Below the pieces are notes generated by a model. That model was given only the letters and a program-made list of their open reading frames with translations, searched no databases and had not been told where the DNA came from. The position numbers and the translations under genes were made by a program. Below, one piece after another: positions 51,594 through 60,239 of a DNA stretch of 64,000 bases. Source of the DNA: Castellaniella sp034674885. GTDB taxonomy: Bacteria; Pseudomonadota; Gammaproteobacteria; Burkholderiales; Burkholderiaceae_B. Within the stretch, counting starts at the first letter, position 1. Each line of letters begins with the position of its first letter. The DNA is taken from the NCBI RefSeq assembly GCF_034674885.1, contig NZ_JAUCDS010000002.1, positions 124,001 to 188,000 of the forward strand. Reading direction: 5' to 3'.

Positions 51594-52583
51594 CTAGAGC
51601 AGTTCACGGCGCAGATCGGCCGCCGATTTGGGGGACAGCAGGCCTGGGGCCACGTCGAAAACCGTGCGCGCGCCGGCTTCGCCACCGGATTTCATGCGCC
51701 AGGCCGCCCGTGCGTAGGCGACCAGCACACTGGAGGTGAATCCCGGATTGCTGGCCAGCTTCAGGGAATATTCCACCACCTGCTGGTCGCCGTGGCCGGA
51801 TTCGCCGCTGCGGATGACGAAGCCGCCATGCGGCATGCCGGCGTGGTCGCGCCGCAAGGTCTCGGCGTCGATGAAGTGTACCGTGGTGTCGTAGTCGGCG
51901 AAATAATCCGGCATGGTCACGATGGCCTGTTCTACCTGCCGGGCATCGGCCCCGGCCTGCAGGACCACATAGCATTCACGTGTGTGTTTTTCGCGGGTGC
52001 TCAGCTGTGGCTGCTGGCCCGCCCTGACGCGCTCGACCGCAGCCGGCACGGGGATGGTGTACTGCACGCCGCCGGCAACGCCGGGCACGCGCCGGATGGC
52101 GTCGGAATGCCCCTGGCTCAGGCCCTTGCCCCAGAACGTGTAGGTGGCGCCCTGGGGCAGGATGGCTTCGCCCATCAGGCGGTTGATGGAGAACAGGCCA
52201 GGGTCCCAGCCGACGGCCAGGATGGACAGGTTGCCATGCGCCCGCGCCACTTCGTCGACGGCCTGGAAGTACTGCGGAATCCGGGCATGGGTGTCGTAGC
52301 TGTCCACCGTGGTGAACCACCGGGCCAGCTCGGGCCCCTGGGTGGGCAGGTCGTCCTTCGAGCCCCCGCACAGGATCAGCACGTCGATATCATCCCGGTG
52401 GGCCGCTGCATCGGCCAGCGACCAGACCGGCACAGATGGGTCATCCAGCGCCAGGGCGGCCGGATCGCGGCGCGTGAAGACGCCGACCAGCTGCATGTCG
52501 GCATGACGGGCGATGGCCGCCTGTGCGCCACGGCCCAGATTGCCATAGCCGGCGATGCCGATGCGGATGGGGGATGAAGCCAT
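51594..52583 (-). CDS. ddh: Meso-diaminopimelate dehydrogenase
   Basis: 329 residues. NADPH-dependent amination of tetrahydrodipicolinate to meso-diaminopimelate in one step, bypassing the succinylase branch. The Rossmann motif GIAGYGNLGRGAQAAI, CGGSKDDLPTQGPELARWFTTVDSYDTHARIPQYF, and GWDPGLFSINRLMGEAILPQGATYTFWGKGLSQGHSDA are the family marks. An AAAGGA site precedes the ATG. Since dapB is also present, the cell may have two routes to diaminopimelate or use this enzyme in reverse. Confidence 0.93.
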   Translation of the reverse strand: MASSPIRIGIAGYGNLGRGAQAAIARHADMQLVGVFTRRDPAALALDDPSVPVWSLADAAAHRDDIDVLILCGGSKDDLPTQGPELARWFTTVDSYDTHARIPQYFQAVDEVARAHGNLSILAVGWDPGLFSINRLMGEAILPQGATYTFWGKGLSQGHSDAIRRVPGVAGGVQYTIPVPAAVERVRAGQQPQLSTREKHTRECYVVLQAGADARQVEQAIVTMPDYFADYDTTVHFIDAETLRRDHAGMPHGGFVIRSGESGHGDQQVVEYSLKLASNPGFTSSVLVAYARAAWRMKSGGEAGARTVFDVAPGLLSPKSAADLRRELL

Positions 52584-52668
52584 GAATATCCTTTGGATCG
52601 AGGTCAGCCGCGTACGGCGGGGTTTCATTGTATCGGCTTGCAGCGGACGCAGCGCAGGGCGCCGTTCC

Positions 52669-52683
52669 GGCGGATGATAGAAT
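52669..52683 (+). promoter_or_regulatory. Extended -10 promoter of sstT
   Basis: GGCGGATGATAGAAT, with TG spaced one base from TAGAAT. The same 15 bases occur before gyrA. No clear -35 is present, which an extended -10 can tolerate. Confidence 0.45.
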
Positions 52684-52708
52684 GGCGGCCATTTCAAGCT
52701 GGGCGCGG

Positions 52709-52736
52709 CACCCTGCCGCTGGTGTCGGGCAGGGTG
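52709..52736 (+). other. Hairpin in the sstT leader
   Basis: CACCCTGCC pairs perfectly with GGCAGGGTG around a 10-base loop, about 65 bases before the sstT start. It could modulate translation or message stability; no U tract follows. Confidence 0.4.
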
Positions 52737-52801
52737 GTATGGGGTAGGTACATGGCTGATCTTCCTGGTCCGTGGCCAGAAGTTCATCATGGAGTTTCCC
52801 T

Positions 52802-54034
52802 ATGGCGTCGTCCGCCTCCAAACCCAATCCGCTGCTGCATTTCGTCAGCAACGGCAGCCTGGTAGCACAGATCCTCGTCGGCCTGGTGGCCGGCGTGTTG
52901 CTGGCTTACCTGTCACCCGAGACCGCTCGGGCAGTCAGCCTGCTGGGCGGGCTGTTCGTCACCGCCCTGAAGTCGGTCGCCCCCTTGCTGGTGTTCGTGC
53001 TGGTGGCGGCATCCATCGCCAACCATCGCAAGGGCGCCCGGGTCTCGCTGGGGCCTATCCTGCGCCTGTATCTGATCGGTACCTTTGCCGCTGCCCTGGT
53101 GGCCGTGGTGGCCAGTTTCATGTTCCCCCTGACCATCCGGCTGCAGATGGGAGACGCCGCCCTGACGCCGCCCAGCGGCGTGATCGAGGTCTTGCGCAAT
53201 CTGTTGCTGAGCGTAGTGGACAATCCGGTGCGCGCCCTGCTGGAGGCCAATTACATTGGCATCCTGGCCTGGGCGGTGGGCCTGGGCCTGGCCTTGCGCC
53301 ATGCCCGTGAGTCCACCAAGCACGTCATGGCCGATCTGTCCCTGGGGTTGTCTTTCATCGTGCGCATCGTCATCCGCATGGCGCCGATCGGGATCTTCGG
53401 CCTGGTCGCCGCCACTATTGCCGAAACCGGCTTTGGCGCGCTGCTGGACTATGCCCGCCTGCTCGTGGTGCTGCTGGGCTGCATGGCGTTCGTGGCCCTG
53501 GTGGTCAATCCCCTGCTCGTTTTCTGGCGCATCCGTGCCAATCCTTACCCCCTGGTCTTCACCTGCCTGCGGGAATCAGGGGTGACCGCGTTCTTCACCC
53601 GCAGTTCGGCGGCCAACATCCCGGTCAATATGGCGCTCTGTGAAAAGCTGGGGCTGGAAGAAGACACCTATTCCGTGTCGATTCCCCTGGGGGCCACGAT
53701 CAATATGGCGGGCGCGGCCATCACCATCACGGTGCTGACGCTGGCCGCCGTCAATACGCTGGGGGTGTCCGTGGATCTGTTCACGGCATTGCTGCTGAGC
53801 ATTGTGGCGGCGGTATGCGCCTGCGGTGCGTCGGGCGTGGCCGGCGGGTCCCTGCTGTTGATTCCGGTCGCCTGCAGCCTGTTCGGCATTTCCAATGACC
53901 TGGCGATGCAGGTCGTCGGTGTGGGCTTCATCATCGGCGTGCTGCAGGATTCGGCGGAAACCGCCCTGAATTCCTCGACCGACGTGCTGTTTACCGCTGC
54001 GGGCTCGGCTCGCCTTGCGCCCAACGCTGGATGA
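52802..54034 (+). CDS. sstT: Serine/threonine:Na+ symporter SstT
   Basis: 410 residues, DAACS-family inner-membrane importer for L-serine and L-threonine driven by sodium. Signature regions are TALKSVAPLLVFVLVAASIANH, SSAANIPVNMALCEKLGLEEDTYSVSIPLGATINMAGAAITI and SGVAGGSLLLIPVACSLFGIS. The ATG after GGAG was chosen; upstream ATGs are in frame but weaker. Its last 44 bases overlap the convergent gph gene, so both stop regions encode two proteins. Confidence 0.92.
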   Translation: MASSASKPNPLLHFVSNGSLVAQILVGLVAGVLLAYLSPETARAVSLLGGLFVTALKSVAPLLVFVLVAASIANHRKGARVSLGPILRLYLIGTFAAALVAVVASFMFPLTIRLQMGDAALTPPSGVIEVLRNLLLSVVDNPVRALLEANYIGILAWAVGLGLALRHARESTKHVMADLSLGLSFIVRIVIRMAPIGIFGLVAATIAETGFGALLDYARLLVVLLGCMAFVALVVNPLLVFWRIRANPYPLVFTCLRESGVTAFFTRSSAANIPVNMALCEKLGLEEDTYSVSIPLGATINMAGAAITITVLTLAAVNTLGVSVDLFTALLLSIVAAVCACGASGVAGGSLLLIPVACSLFGISNDLAMQVVGVGFIIGVLQDSAETALNSSTDVLFTAAGSARLAPNAG

Positions 54035-54680
54035 TCGGCCACAGGTCCTCGGGCTGGCGGGCGATGGCGTCCGCCAGCCAGCCGGCCGGGTCGTCCGAGC
54101 AGTAGCCGTAGCCGGCGGCCACGGTGGCCATGCCGGCGGCCTTGCCCGCCAGGATGTCGCGCTCGTCGTCGCCCACGTACAGGCACTGGGACGGTGCATA
54201 GCCCGCCTGCCGGGCGGCGTGCAGCAGGGGTTCGGGGTGCGGTTTCGTGTGGGGCGTGGTGTCGCCGCCCACTGTCACGCGGCAGCGGGGCTCCAGCCCC
54301 AGGTGGCGCACGATGGGCAGGGCCAGGGATTCGACCTTGTTGGTCACAATGCCCCAACCCATCGAGGCCTCGGCCAGCTGATCCAGCAGGGTATCGATGC
54401 CTGCGAACAGGCGGGTATGCACCAGCATGTCCCGGGCATAGTCCTGCAGGAACTGCTGGCGGCTGCGTTCATAGTCTTCGGTGCCCGGGTCCAGGTCCAG
54501 CGCCACCTTCAGCAGGCCGCGCGCGCCGTGCGAGGCGTAGGGGCGCAAGGACTCGTAGGGCAGGGGGTCCAGCCCTCGATAGCCGCGCTGGCGGTTGGCT
54601 GCCGCCGCCAGGTCGGGGGCAGTGTCGGCCAGGGTGCCGTCGAAGTCGAAAAGAACGAGGCAGGGGTGCATGGCATTCAT
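53991..54680 (-). CDS. gph: Phosphoglycolate phosphatase (HAD)
   Basis: 229 residues. Removes phosphate from 2-phosphoglycolate, a product of DNA 3'-end repair. HAD motif I FDFDGTLADT, motif II VTNK, motif III Lys in HTKPHPEP, and motif IV VGDDERDI are intact. The start ATG overlaps the ubiG stop as ATGA (an alternative ATG at 54671). Its own end overlaps sstT by 44 bases. The ubiG-gph pairing after ompA is typical for this bacterial group. Confidence 0.92.
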   Translation of the reverse strand: MNAMHPCLVLFDFDGTLADTAPDLAAAANRQRGYRGLDPLPYESLRPYASHGARGLLKVALDLDPGTEDYERSRQQFLQDYARDMLVHTRLFAGIDTLLDQLAEASMGWGIVTNKVESLALPIVRHLGLEPRCRVTVGGDTTPHTKPHPEPLLHAARQAGYAPSQCLYVGDDERDILAGKAAGMATVAAGYGYCSDDPAGWLADAIARQPEDLWPIIQRWAQGEPSPQR

Positions 54681-55384
54681 TCCGGGCGGCGAGCCGCCAT
54701 CATGTAGTTCACGCCCGTGTCCGGCGCCAGGCGATATTGGCGGGTCAGTGGCAGGTATTCCAGCCCGCTGAGCGCGCTGACGTCCAGGCCAGCCGACCGG
54801 ACTGCGCCAGCCAGCTCGCTGGGCGTGATGAACTGCTCGTAGCTGTGCGTGCCCTTGGGCACCATGCGCAGCAGATATTCGGCAGCCACGATCGCCAGCA
54901 GAAAGGATTTCGGGTTGCGGTTCAGCGTCGAAAAACAGACCAGGCCGCCAGGGCGCACCAGCCGGGCGCAGGCCTGCACGACGGCGGCCGGGTCGGGCAC
55001 GTGCTCCAGCAATTCCATGCAGGTGACCAGATCGAATTGCCCGGCCTGCTGTTCTGCGTAGTCTTCGGCGCTGACGCATTCGTATTGGACCTGGACGCCG
55101 GATTCGTGGCCGTGCAGTCGCGCAACCTGCAGGGATGCCTTGGCCAGGTCGATGCCCGTCACCTGGGCTCCCTCGGCCGCCATGGCTTCGGTCAGCAGGC
55201 CGCCGCCGCAGCCGATGTCCAGCACGCGCTGGCCGGCCAGGTCGCCCGCCTGGCTGCGGATCCAGTCCATGCGCAAGGGGTTGATGTCGTGCAGCGTCTT
55301 CAGATCCCCCTGGGGATCCCACCAGCTGGAGGCCAGGGCACTGAATTTATCGAGTTCGGCGGGGTCGGCGTTGGTGGCATGCAT
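54677..55384 (-). CDS. ubiG: Ubiquinone O-methyltransferase UbiG
   Basis: 235 residues. SAM-dependent enzyme doing both O-methylations in ubiquinone synthesis, probably at the membrane surface. SAM motif I is VLDIGCGGGLLTEAMAAEGAQVTGIDL; FDLVTCMELLEHVPDP, LVRPGGLVCFSTLNRNPKSF and YLPLTRQYRLAPDTGVNYMMAARRP complete it. The start MHATNADPAELDKF is the family start. Overlaps gph. Confidence 0.95.
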   Translation of the reverse strand: MHATNADPAELDKFSALASSWWDPQGDLKTLHDINPLRMDWIRSQAGDLAGQRVLDIGCGGGLLTEAMAAEGAQVTGIDLAKASLQVARLHGHESGVQVQYECVSAEDYAEQQAGQFDLVTCMELLEHVPDPAAVVQACARLVRPGGLVCFSTLNRNPKSFLLAIVAAEYLLRMVPKGTHSYEQFITPSELAGAVRSAGLDVSALSGLEYLPLTRQYRLAPDTGVNYMMAARRPE

Positions 55385-55408
55385 GGGCTTCGGATTCCAG
55401 AAATGAAC

Positions 55409-55432
55409 AAGGCCCCGCACGCGCGGAGCCTT
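55409..55432 (-). terminator. Hairpin after ompA
   Basis: AAGGCCCCGC and GCGGAGCCTT form a near-perfect stem, followed on the minus strand by TGTTCATTTC. It is a weak T tract, so some read-through into ubiG is likely. Confidence 0.5.
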
Positions 55433-55478
55433 GAGTGCCGCCGCGTCAGGGACGCGGTGGCTCGTGCGGCCTGCAGAA

Positions 55479-56048
55479 TTACTTGCGGGTACCGACGATT
55501 TCGATTTCCACGCGACGGTTCTGAGCGCGGCCTTCGCGGGTCTTGTTGGACGCGACCGGTTGCAGTTCGCCCTTGCCTTCGGCATAGATGCGATCAGCCG
55601 GAACGCCCTTGCTGACCAGGTATTGCTTGACCGAATTGGCACGACGCTCGGACAGCTTCTGGTTGTAGGCTTCGGTACCGATGGAATCGGTGTGGCCGAC
55701 GGCAATGATGGTTTCCAGGTTGATGGAACCGGCTTGCTGAGCAACCTGATCCAGGACCTGCTTGCCTTCGGGCTTGATGGTGGACTTGTCGAAGTCGAAG
55801 AAGGTGTCGGCGTTCAGGACGACCTTGCTGGCGGTCGGGGCGACGACAGGGGCTTCGGCGACGGGCTTGCCGCAACCTTCAGCAGCGGTGGCCGGCGTCC
55901 AGAATGCATCGCGCCAGCAGTTTTGGCCGCTGGCGTCTTTCCAGACGTGACCATCGACGTTGGTCCAGTTGTCGGAGGCCGACGCGGTACCCATGGCAGC
56001 CATAGCAGCAATGGCGAGTCCAATAGCGATTTTGGAGGGTTTATTCAT
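55479..56048 (-). CDS. ompA: OmpA-family outer-membrane/peptidoglycan-linking protein
   Basis: 189 residues. A signal peptide (to TASASD), then a short N-terminal region with two Cys (QNCWRDAFWTPATAAEGCGKP), and a C-terminal OmpA domain (ADTFFDFDKSTIKPEGKQVLDQ and HTDSIGTEAYNQKLSERRA) with peptidoglycan-binding Asp and Arg. It is too short for an eight-strand barrel, like the OmpA-type protein of Bordetella. A strong GAGGAGAAAC site suggests high expression. TATACT at 56123-56128 (minus) is the likely -10. Confidence 0.9.
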   Translation of the reverse strand: MNKPSKIAIGLAIAAMAAMGTASASDNWTNVDGHVWKDASGQNCWRDAFWTPATAAEGCGKPVAEAPVVAPTASKVVLNADTFFDFDKSTIKPEGKQVLDQVAQQAGSINLETIIAVGHTDSIGTEAYNQKLSERRANSVKQYLVSKGVPADRIYAEGKGELQPVASNKTREGRAQNRRVEIEIVGTRK

Positions 56049-56424
56049 GTTTCTCCTCGTTTGAGCATGATGCTTGAAAGTGACCGCAGCGAACCCCCGC
56101 CGCATCTCGAAAGAACATTTCCAGTATAGCAATGTCCAGTTGGAAAACTATCAATTGCGCTGGGTTTGGTGCGTGTTAGCCGAAATCTTAAGGCATTTTC
56201 CTCGCTCGGGTTAAGTATTGATGGCGTTGTCTGGTACTCCGGGGCCAATTTGTCCGGGCCAGGGGGGGCTGGCTGTGGGCTTTTTGCAACGCTGGCCCGT
56301 ACCGGATCGGATCTGGCCGCCTGCGAGGCCTTGCCGGACACCTGACGATGGCCTGTCTGGGCGGATGATAGAATCACCGATTGCCCCCCTGGCGGTTTGA
56401 CGCCTATCGGTTTCGGACATATAC
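56049..56424. other. ompA-gyrA divergent intergenic region (376 bp)
   Basis: No convincing gene is found here. It holds the ompA -10 (TATACT, minus, 56123-56128), an AT-rich stretch around 56130-56225 that may hold upstream elements for ompA, and the gyrA promoter near 56360. An unusually long ompA leader (about 70 bases) is implied, a feature common for ompA-type messages controlled by small RNAs. Confidence 0.5.
56360..56374 (+). promoter_or_regulatory. Extended -10 promoter of the gyrA operon
   Basis: GGCGGATGATAGAAT, identical to the sequence before sstT. The expected start is about 45 bases before gyrA. No good -35 is visible. Confidence 0.45.
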
Positions 56425-59109
56425 ATGGAATCCTTCGCTAAAGAGACCCTGCCCATTTCGCTCGAAGATGAAATGCGGCGCAGCTATCTGGATTACGCCA
56501 TGAGCGTGATCGTGGGGCGGGCCCTGCCCGATGTGCGCGACGGCTTGAAGCCCGTGCACCGGCGCGTCCTGTTTGCCATGCACGAACTGAACAACGACTG
56601 GAACCGGGCGTATAAAAAGTCCGCCCGTATCGTCGGTGACGTCATCGGTAAATATCACCCGCACGGCGATTCCGCCGTCTACGACACCATCGTGCGCATG
56701 GCCCAGGATTTTTCCCTGCGCTACATGCTGGTCGACGGGCAGGGGAACTTCGGTTCCATCGACGGTGACAATGCCGCCGCCATGCGCTACACCGAAGTCC
56801 GCCTGGCGAAGATCGCCCACGAATTGCTGGCTGACATCGACCAGGATACGGTCGATTTCGGTCCCAATTACGATGGCAGCGAACAGGAACCTCTGCTGCT
56901 GCCCTCGCGCCTGCCCAATCTGCTGGTCAACGGCAGCGCCGGGATCGCCGTGGGCATGGCCACGAACATTCCGCCGCACAATCTGTCCGAAGTCGTCGAA
57001 GGCTGTCTGTACTGCCTGCGCAATCCCGATTGCACCATCGACGAACTCATCGAACGCATCCCGGCGCCCGATTTCCCCACGGGCGGCATCATCTATGGCA
57101 TGTCCGGTGTGCGCGAGGGCTACCGCACCGGTCGCGGGCGGGTGATCATGCGGGCCAAGGCCCACTTCGAGGATCTGCCTCACGGCAACCGCCAGGCCAT
57201 CGTCGTGGATGCGATCCCCTATCAGGTGAACAAGAAATCCTTGCAGGAACGCATCGCCGAACTGGTCAACGAAAAGAAGATCGACGGCATTTCCGACATC
57301 CGCGACGAGTCCGACAAGGACGGCATGCGGCTGGTGATCGAACTGAAACGCGGCGAAGTCCCGGAAGTCGTTCTCAACAATCTGTACAAGAACACCCAGC
57401 TGCAGGAAACCTTCGGCATGAACATGGTGGCGCTGGTCGACGGCCAGCCGCGCCTGCTGAATCTCAAACAGATGGTGCAGTACTTCCTGCAGCATCGTCG
57501 CGAGGTCGTCACACGCCGCACGATCTTCCAGTTGCGCAAGGCCCGCGAACGTGGTCACGTGCTGGAAGGCCTGGCGGTGGCCTTGGCCAATATCGACGAC
57601 TTCATCGCCATCATCAAGGCGGCACCCACGCCACCGGTGGCGCGCCAGGCCCTGATGGAACGCAGCTGGGATTCGTCCCTGGTGCGGGAAATGCTGGCGC
57701 GTGCAGACGATAACGTCGCGTCGGGCGGACGGACTGCCTATCGCCCGGATGGGCTGGAACCACAATTCGGCTTGCAGGCCGACGGCCAGTACCGCCTGTC
57801 CGAAGTCCAGGCCCAGGAAATCCTGAACATGCGCCTGCAGCGCCTGACCGGCCTGGAGCAGGACAAGATCGTCGGCGAATACCGCGAGATCATGGAGACC
57901 ATAGCCGACCTGCTGGACATCCTGGCCCGCCCCGAACGGGTCACCGCGATCATCGGCGACGAACTCCAGGCGATCCGCGCCGAATTCTCCAACGCCAGCA
58001 ACGACCGGCGCCGCTCGGAAATCGAATACAACGCCACCGAGCTCGAGACCGAGGATCTCATCACGCCCATGGACATGGTGGTGACGCTGTCGCGCAGCGG
58101 CTACATCAAGAGCCAGCCGCTGTCCGAATACCGGGCGCAGAAACGTGGCGGGCGCGGCAAACAAGCCACCACCATGAAGGAAGACGACTGGGTCGACCAG
58201 CTCTTCATCGCCAATACGCACGATTTCCTGCTGTGCTTCTCGGATCGCGGCCGGGTGTACTGGCTGAAGGTCTGGGAAGTCCCGCAGGGTTCGCGCAATT
58301 CGCGCGGCCGGCCCATCGTCAATATGTTCCCGCTGGTCGACGGCGAGAACATTACTGCCGTGCTGACGGTCAAGGCCTTCAGCGACGATCACTACGTCTT
58401 CATGGCTACGTCGCGCGGCACGGTCAAAAAGACTCCGTTGTCGGATTTCTCCAACCCCCGCAAGGCCGGCATCATCGCCGTGGGCCTGGACGAGGGCGAC
58501 TATCTGATCGGCGCGGAACTGACCGACGGCCAGCATGACGTCATGTTGTTCTCGGATGCCGGCAAGGCCGTGCGTTTCGATGAGAACGACGTGCGCCCCA
58601 TGGGCCGTACGGCTCGCGGGGTGCGGGGCATGTCCCTGGAAGACGGTCAGTCCGTCATCGCCTTGCTGGTGGCCGAGGACGAATCCCAGAGCGTGTTGAC
58701 CGCCACGGAAAACGGCTACGGCAAACGCACGTCCATCGTCGAATACACCCGTCATGGGCGCGGCACCAAGGGCATGATCGCCATCCAGACCTCGGCCCGC
58801 AACGGCAAGGTCGTCAGCGCCGTGCTGGTGCAGCCCGAAGACGAGATCATGCTGATCACCACCAGCGGCGTGCTGGTGCGCACCCGAGTGTCGGAAATCC
58901 GCGAAATGGGCCGGGCCACCCAAGGGGTGACGCTGATCAACGTGGACGAGGACAGCAGCCTGATCGGAGTGCGACGCGTGGCTGAAAGCGATGCGGACGA
59001 TGAAACCGATGCCGACGAGACGAATGGCGACGACGCTGGTCCTGCGGGCGATGCACCCGCCGGCGACGTCATGCCCGATGTTTCCCCTTCCCCTAAGGAC
59101 CCTTCATGA
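56425..59109 (+). CDS. gyrA: DNA gyrase subunit A
   Basis: 894 residues. Cuts and passes DNA to add negative supercoils with GyrB. The quinolone region is wild-type: GDSAVYDTIVRMAQ keeps the Ser and Asp equivalent to E. coli 83 and 87. The active-site Tyr lies in MRYTEVRLAKI. The GyrA box reads QKRGGRG (about residue 572) before the beta-pinwheel, and the C-terminus is very acidic (ESDADDETDADETNGDD). The stop overlaps serC by four bases, so gyrase and amino acid genes share a message. Confidence 0.97.
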   Translation: MESFAKETLPISLEDEMRRSYLDYAMSVIVGRALPDVRDGLKPVHRRVLFAMHELNNDWNRAYKKSARIVGDVIGKYHPHGDSAVYDTIVRMAQDFSLRYMLVDGQGNFGSIDGDNAAAMRYTEVRLAKIAHELLADIDQDTVDFGPNYDGSEQEPLLLPSRLPNLLVNGSAGIAVGMATNIPPHNLSEVVEGCLYCLRNPDCTIDELIERIPAPDFPTGGIIYGMSGVREGYRTGRGRVIMRAKAHFEDLPHGNRQAIVVDAIPYQVNKKSLQERIAELVNEKKIDGISDIRDESDKDGMRLVIELKRGEVPEVVLNNLYKNTQLQETFGMNMVALVDGQPRLLNLKQMVQYFLQHRREVVTRRTIFQLRKARERGHVLEGLAVALANIDDFIAIIKAAPTPPVARQALMERSWDSSLVREMLARADDNVASGGRTAYRPDGLEPQFGLQADGQYRLSEVQAQEILNMRLQRLTGLEQDKIVGEYREIMETIADLLDILARPERVTAIIGDELQAIRAEFSNASNDRRRSEIEYNATELETEDLITPMDMVVTLSRSGYIKSQPLSEYRAQKRGGRGKQATTMKEDDWVDQLFIANTHDFLLCFSDRGRVYWLKVWEVPQGSRNSRGRPIVNMFPLVDGENITAVLTVKAFSDDHYVFMATSRGTVKKTPLSDFSNPRKAGIIAVGLDEGDYLIGAELTDGQHDVMLFSDAGKAVRFDENDVRPMGRTARGVRGMSLEDGQSVIALLVAEDESQSVLTATENGYGKRTSIVEYTRHGRGTKGMIAIQTSARNGKVVSAVLVQPEDEIMLITTSGVLVRTRVSEIREMGRATQGVTLINVDEDSSLIGVRRVAESDADDETDADETNGDDAGPAGDAPAGDVMPDVSPSPKDPS

Positions 59110-60239
59110 CCACCCGCCCCTGGAATTTTGCCGCAGGCCCTTCGACCCTTCCACTGGAAGTGCTGCAGCAGGCTGCGGCAGACCTGTGCGACTGGCAAGG
59201 CAGCGGCACCTCGGTCATGGAAATGAGCCACCGGGGCAAGCACTACAGCCGCATCCGCGACGAGGCGGAAGCCGATCTGCGCACGCTGCTGGCGGTGCCG
59301 GATGATTTCGAGGTGCTGTTCATGCAGGGTGGCGCCTCGGCGCAGAACGCCCTGATTCCGCTGAACCTGATCGGCCGCGGCGGCCTGGGGCGCGCGGACT
59401 ACGTGCTCAGCGGCCACTGGGCGCGGAAATCGTTCAACGAAGCCAAGCGCTATGGCGACATCGCCGTGGCGGCCACGGCTGAATCCTCCGTTGAGCTGGA
59501 TGGTCGCACCTATGGTTCATGGTGCTGGATGCCAGCCCAGGACCAGTGGCATGTCCGCCCCGATGCGGCCTATCTGCATCTGTGCGCCAACGAGACCATC
59601 GGCGGCGTCGAACAGGCCGTCATGCCGGACATGGCGGACCTGGGCGCCCCCGATGTTCCGCTGGTGGCCGACATGTCCTCGAACATTCTGTCGCGGCCCA
59701 TCGATTTTTCGCGGCTGGGCGTGGTTTATGCCGGCGCGCAGAAAAATGCCGGGCCGGCGGGCGTGACCCTGGTGTTCGTGCGCAAGGACCTGATCGGCCA
59801 TGCGCAGCCGCATTGCCCTTCGGTGTTCGACTACGCGCCCGTGGCTGGTGCCCAATCCATGTTCAATACGCCGCCGACCTTTGCCATCTACATGGCCGGC
59901 CTGGTCTTCAAATGGTTGCTGAAACATGGCGGAGTATCGGCCATGGATGCAGCCAGCGCGCGCAAGTCCCGCACCCTGTACGACTACCTGGATGGCTCTG
60001 CGCTGTACGAAAACCGCATTCATCCCGCCGTCAGATCCCGCATGAACGTGCCGTTCTTCCTGCGCGACGAGTCCCTGAACGCCACGTTCCTGGCTGAATC
60101 GGAATCCGCCGGCCTGCTGGCCCTGAAGGGCCACAAGGCCGTGGGCGGCATGCGGGCATCCCTGTACAACGCCATGCCCCTCCAGGGCGTCCAGGCGCTG
60201 ATCGGCTTCCTGCAGGATTTCGAGGCGCGCCATGGCTGA
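59106..60239 (+). CDS. serC: Phosphoserine aminotransferase SerC
   Basis: 377 residues. PLP enzyme of serine and pyridoxine synthesis. FAAGPSTLPLEVLQQA, HRGKHYSRIRDEAEADLRTLL, FMQGGASAQNALIPLNL and the PLP lysine in YAGAQKNAGPAGVTLVFVRKDLIG are present. It overlaps the gyrA stop (ATGA) and the pheA start by eight bases, so translation is closely coupled on both sides. Confidence 0.96.
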   Translation: MTTRPWNFAAGPSTLPLEVLQQAAADLCDWQGSGTSVMEMSHRGKHYSRIRDEAEADLRTLLAVPDDFEVLFMQGGASAQNALIPLNLIGRGGLGRADYVLSGHWARKSFNEAKRYGDIAVAATAESSVELDGRTYGSWCWMPAQDQWHVRPDAAYLHLCANETIGGVEQAVMPDMADLGAPDVPLVADMSSNILSRPIDFSRLGVVYAGAQKNAGPAGVTLVFVRKDLIGHAQPHCPSVFDYAPVAGAQSMFNTPPTFAIYMAGLVFKWLLKHGGVSAMDAASARKSRTLYDYLDGSALYENRIHPAVRSRMNVPFFLRDESLNATFLAESESAGLLALKGHKAVGGMRASLYNAMPLQGVQALIGFLQDFEARHG

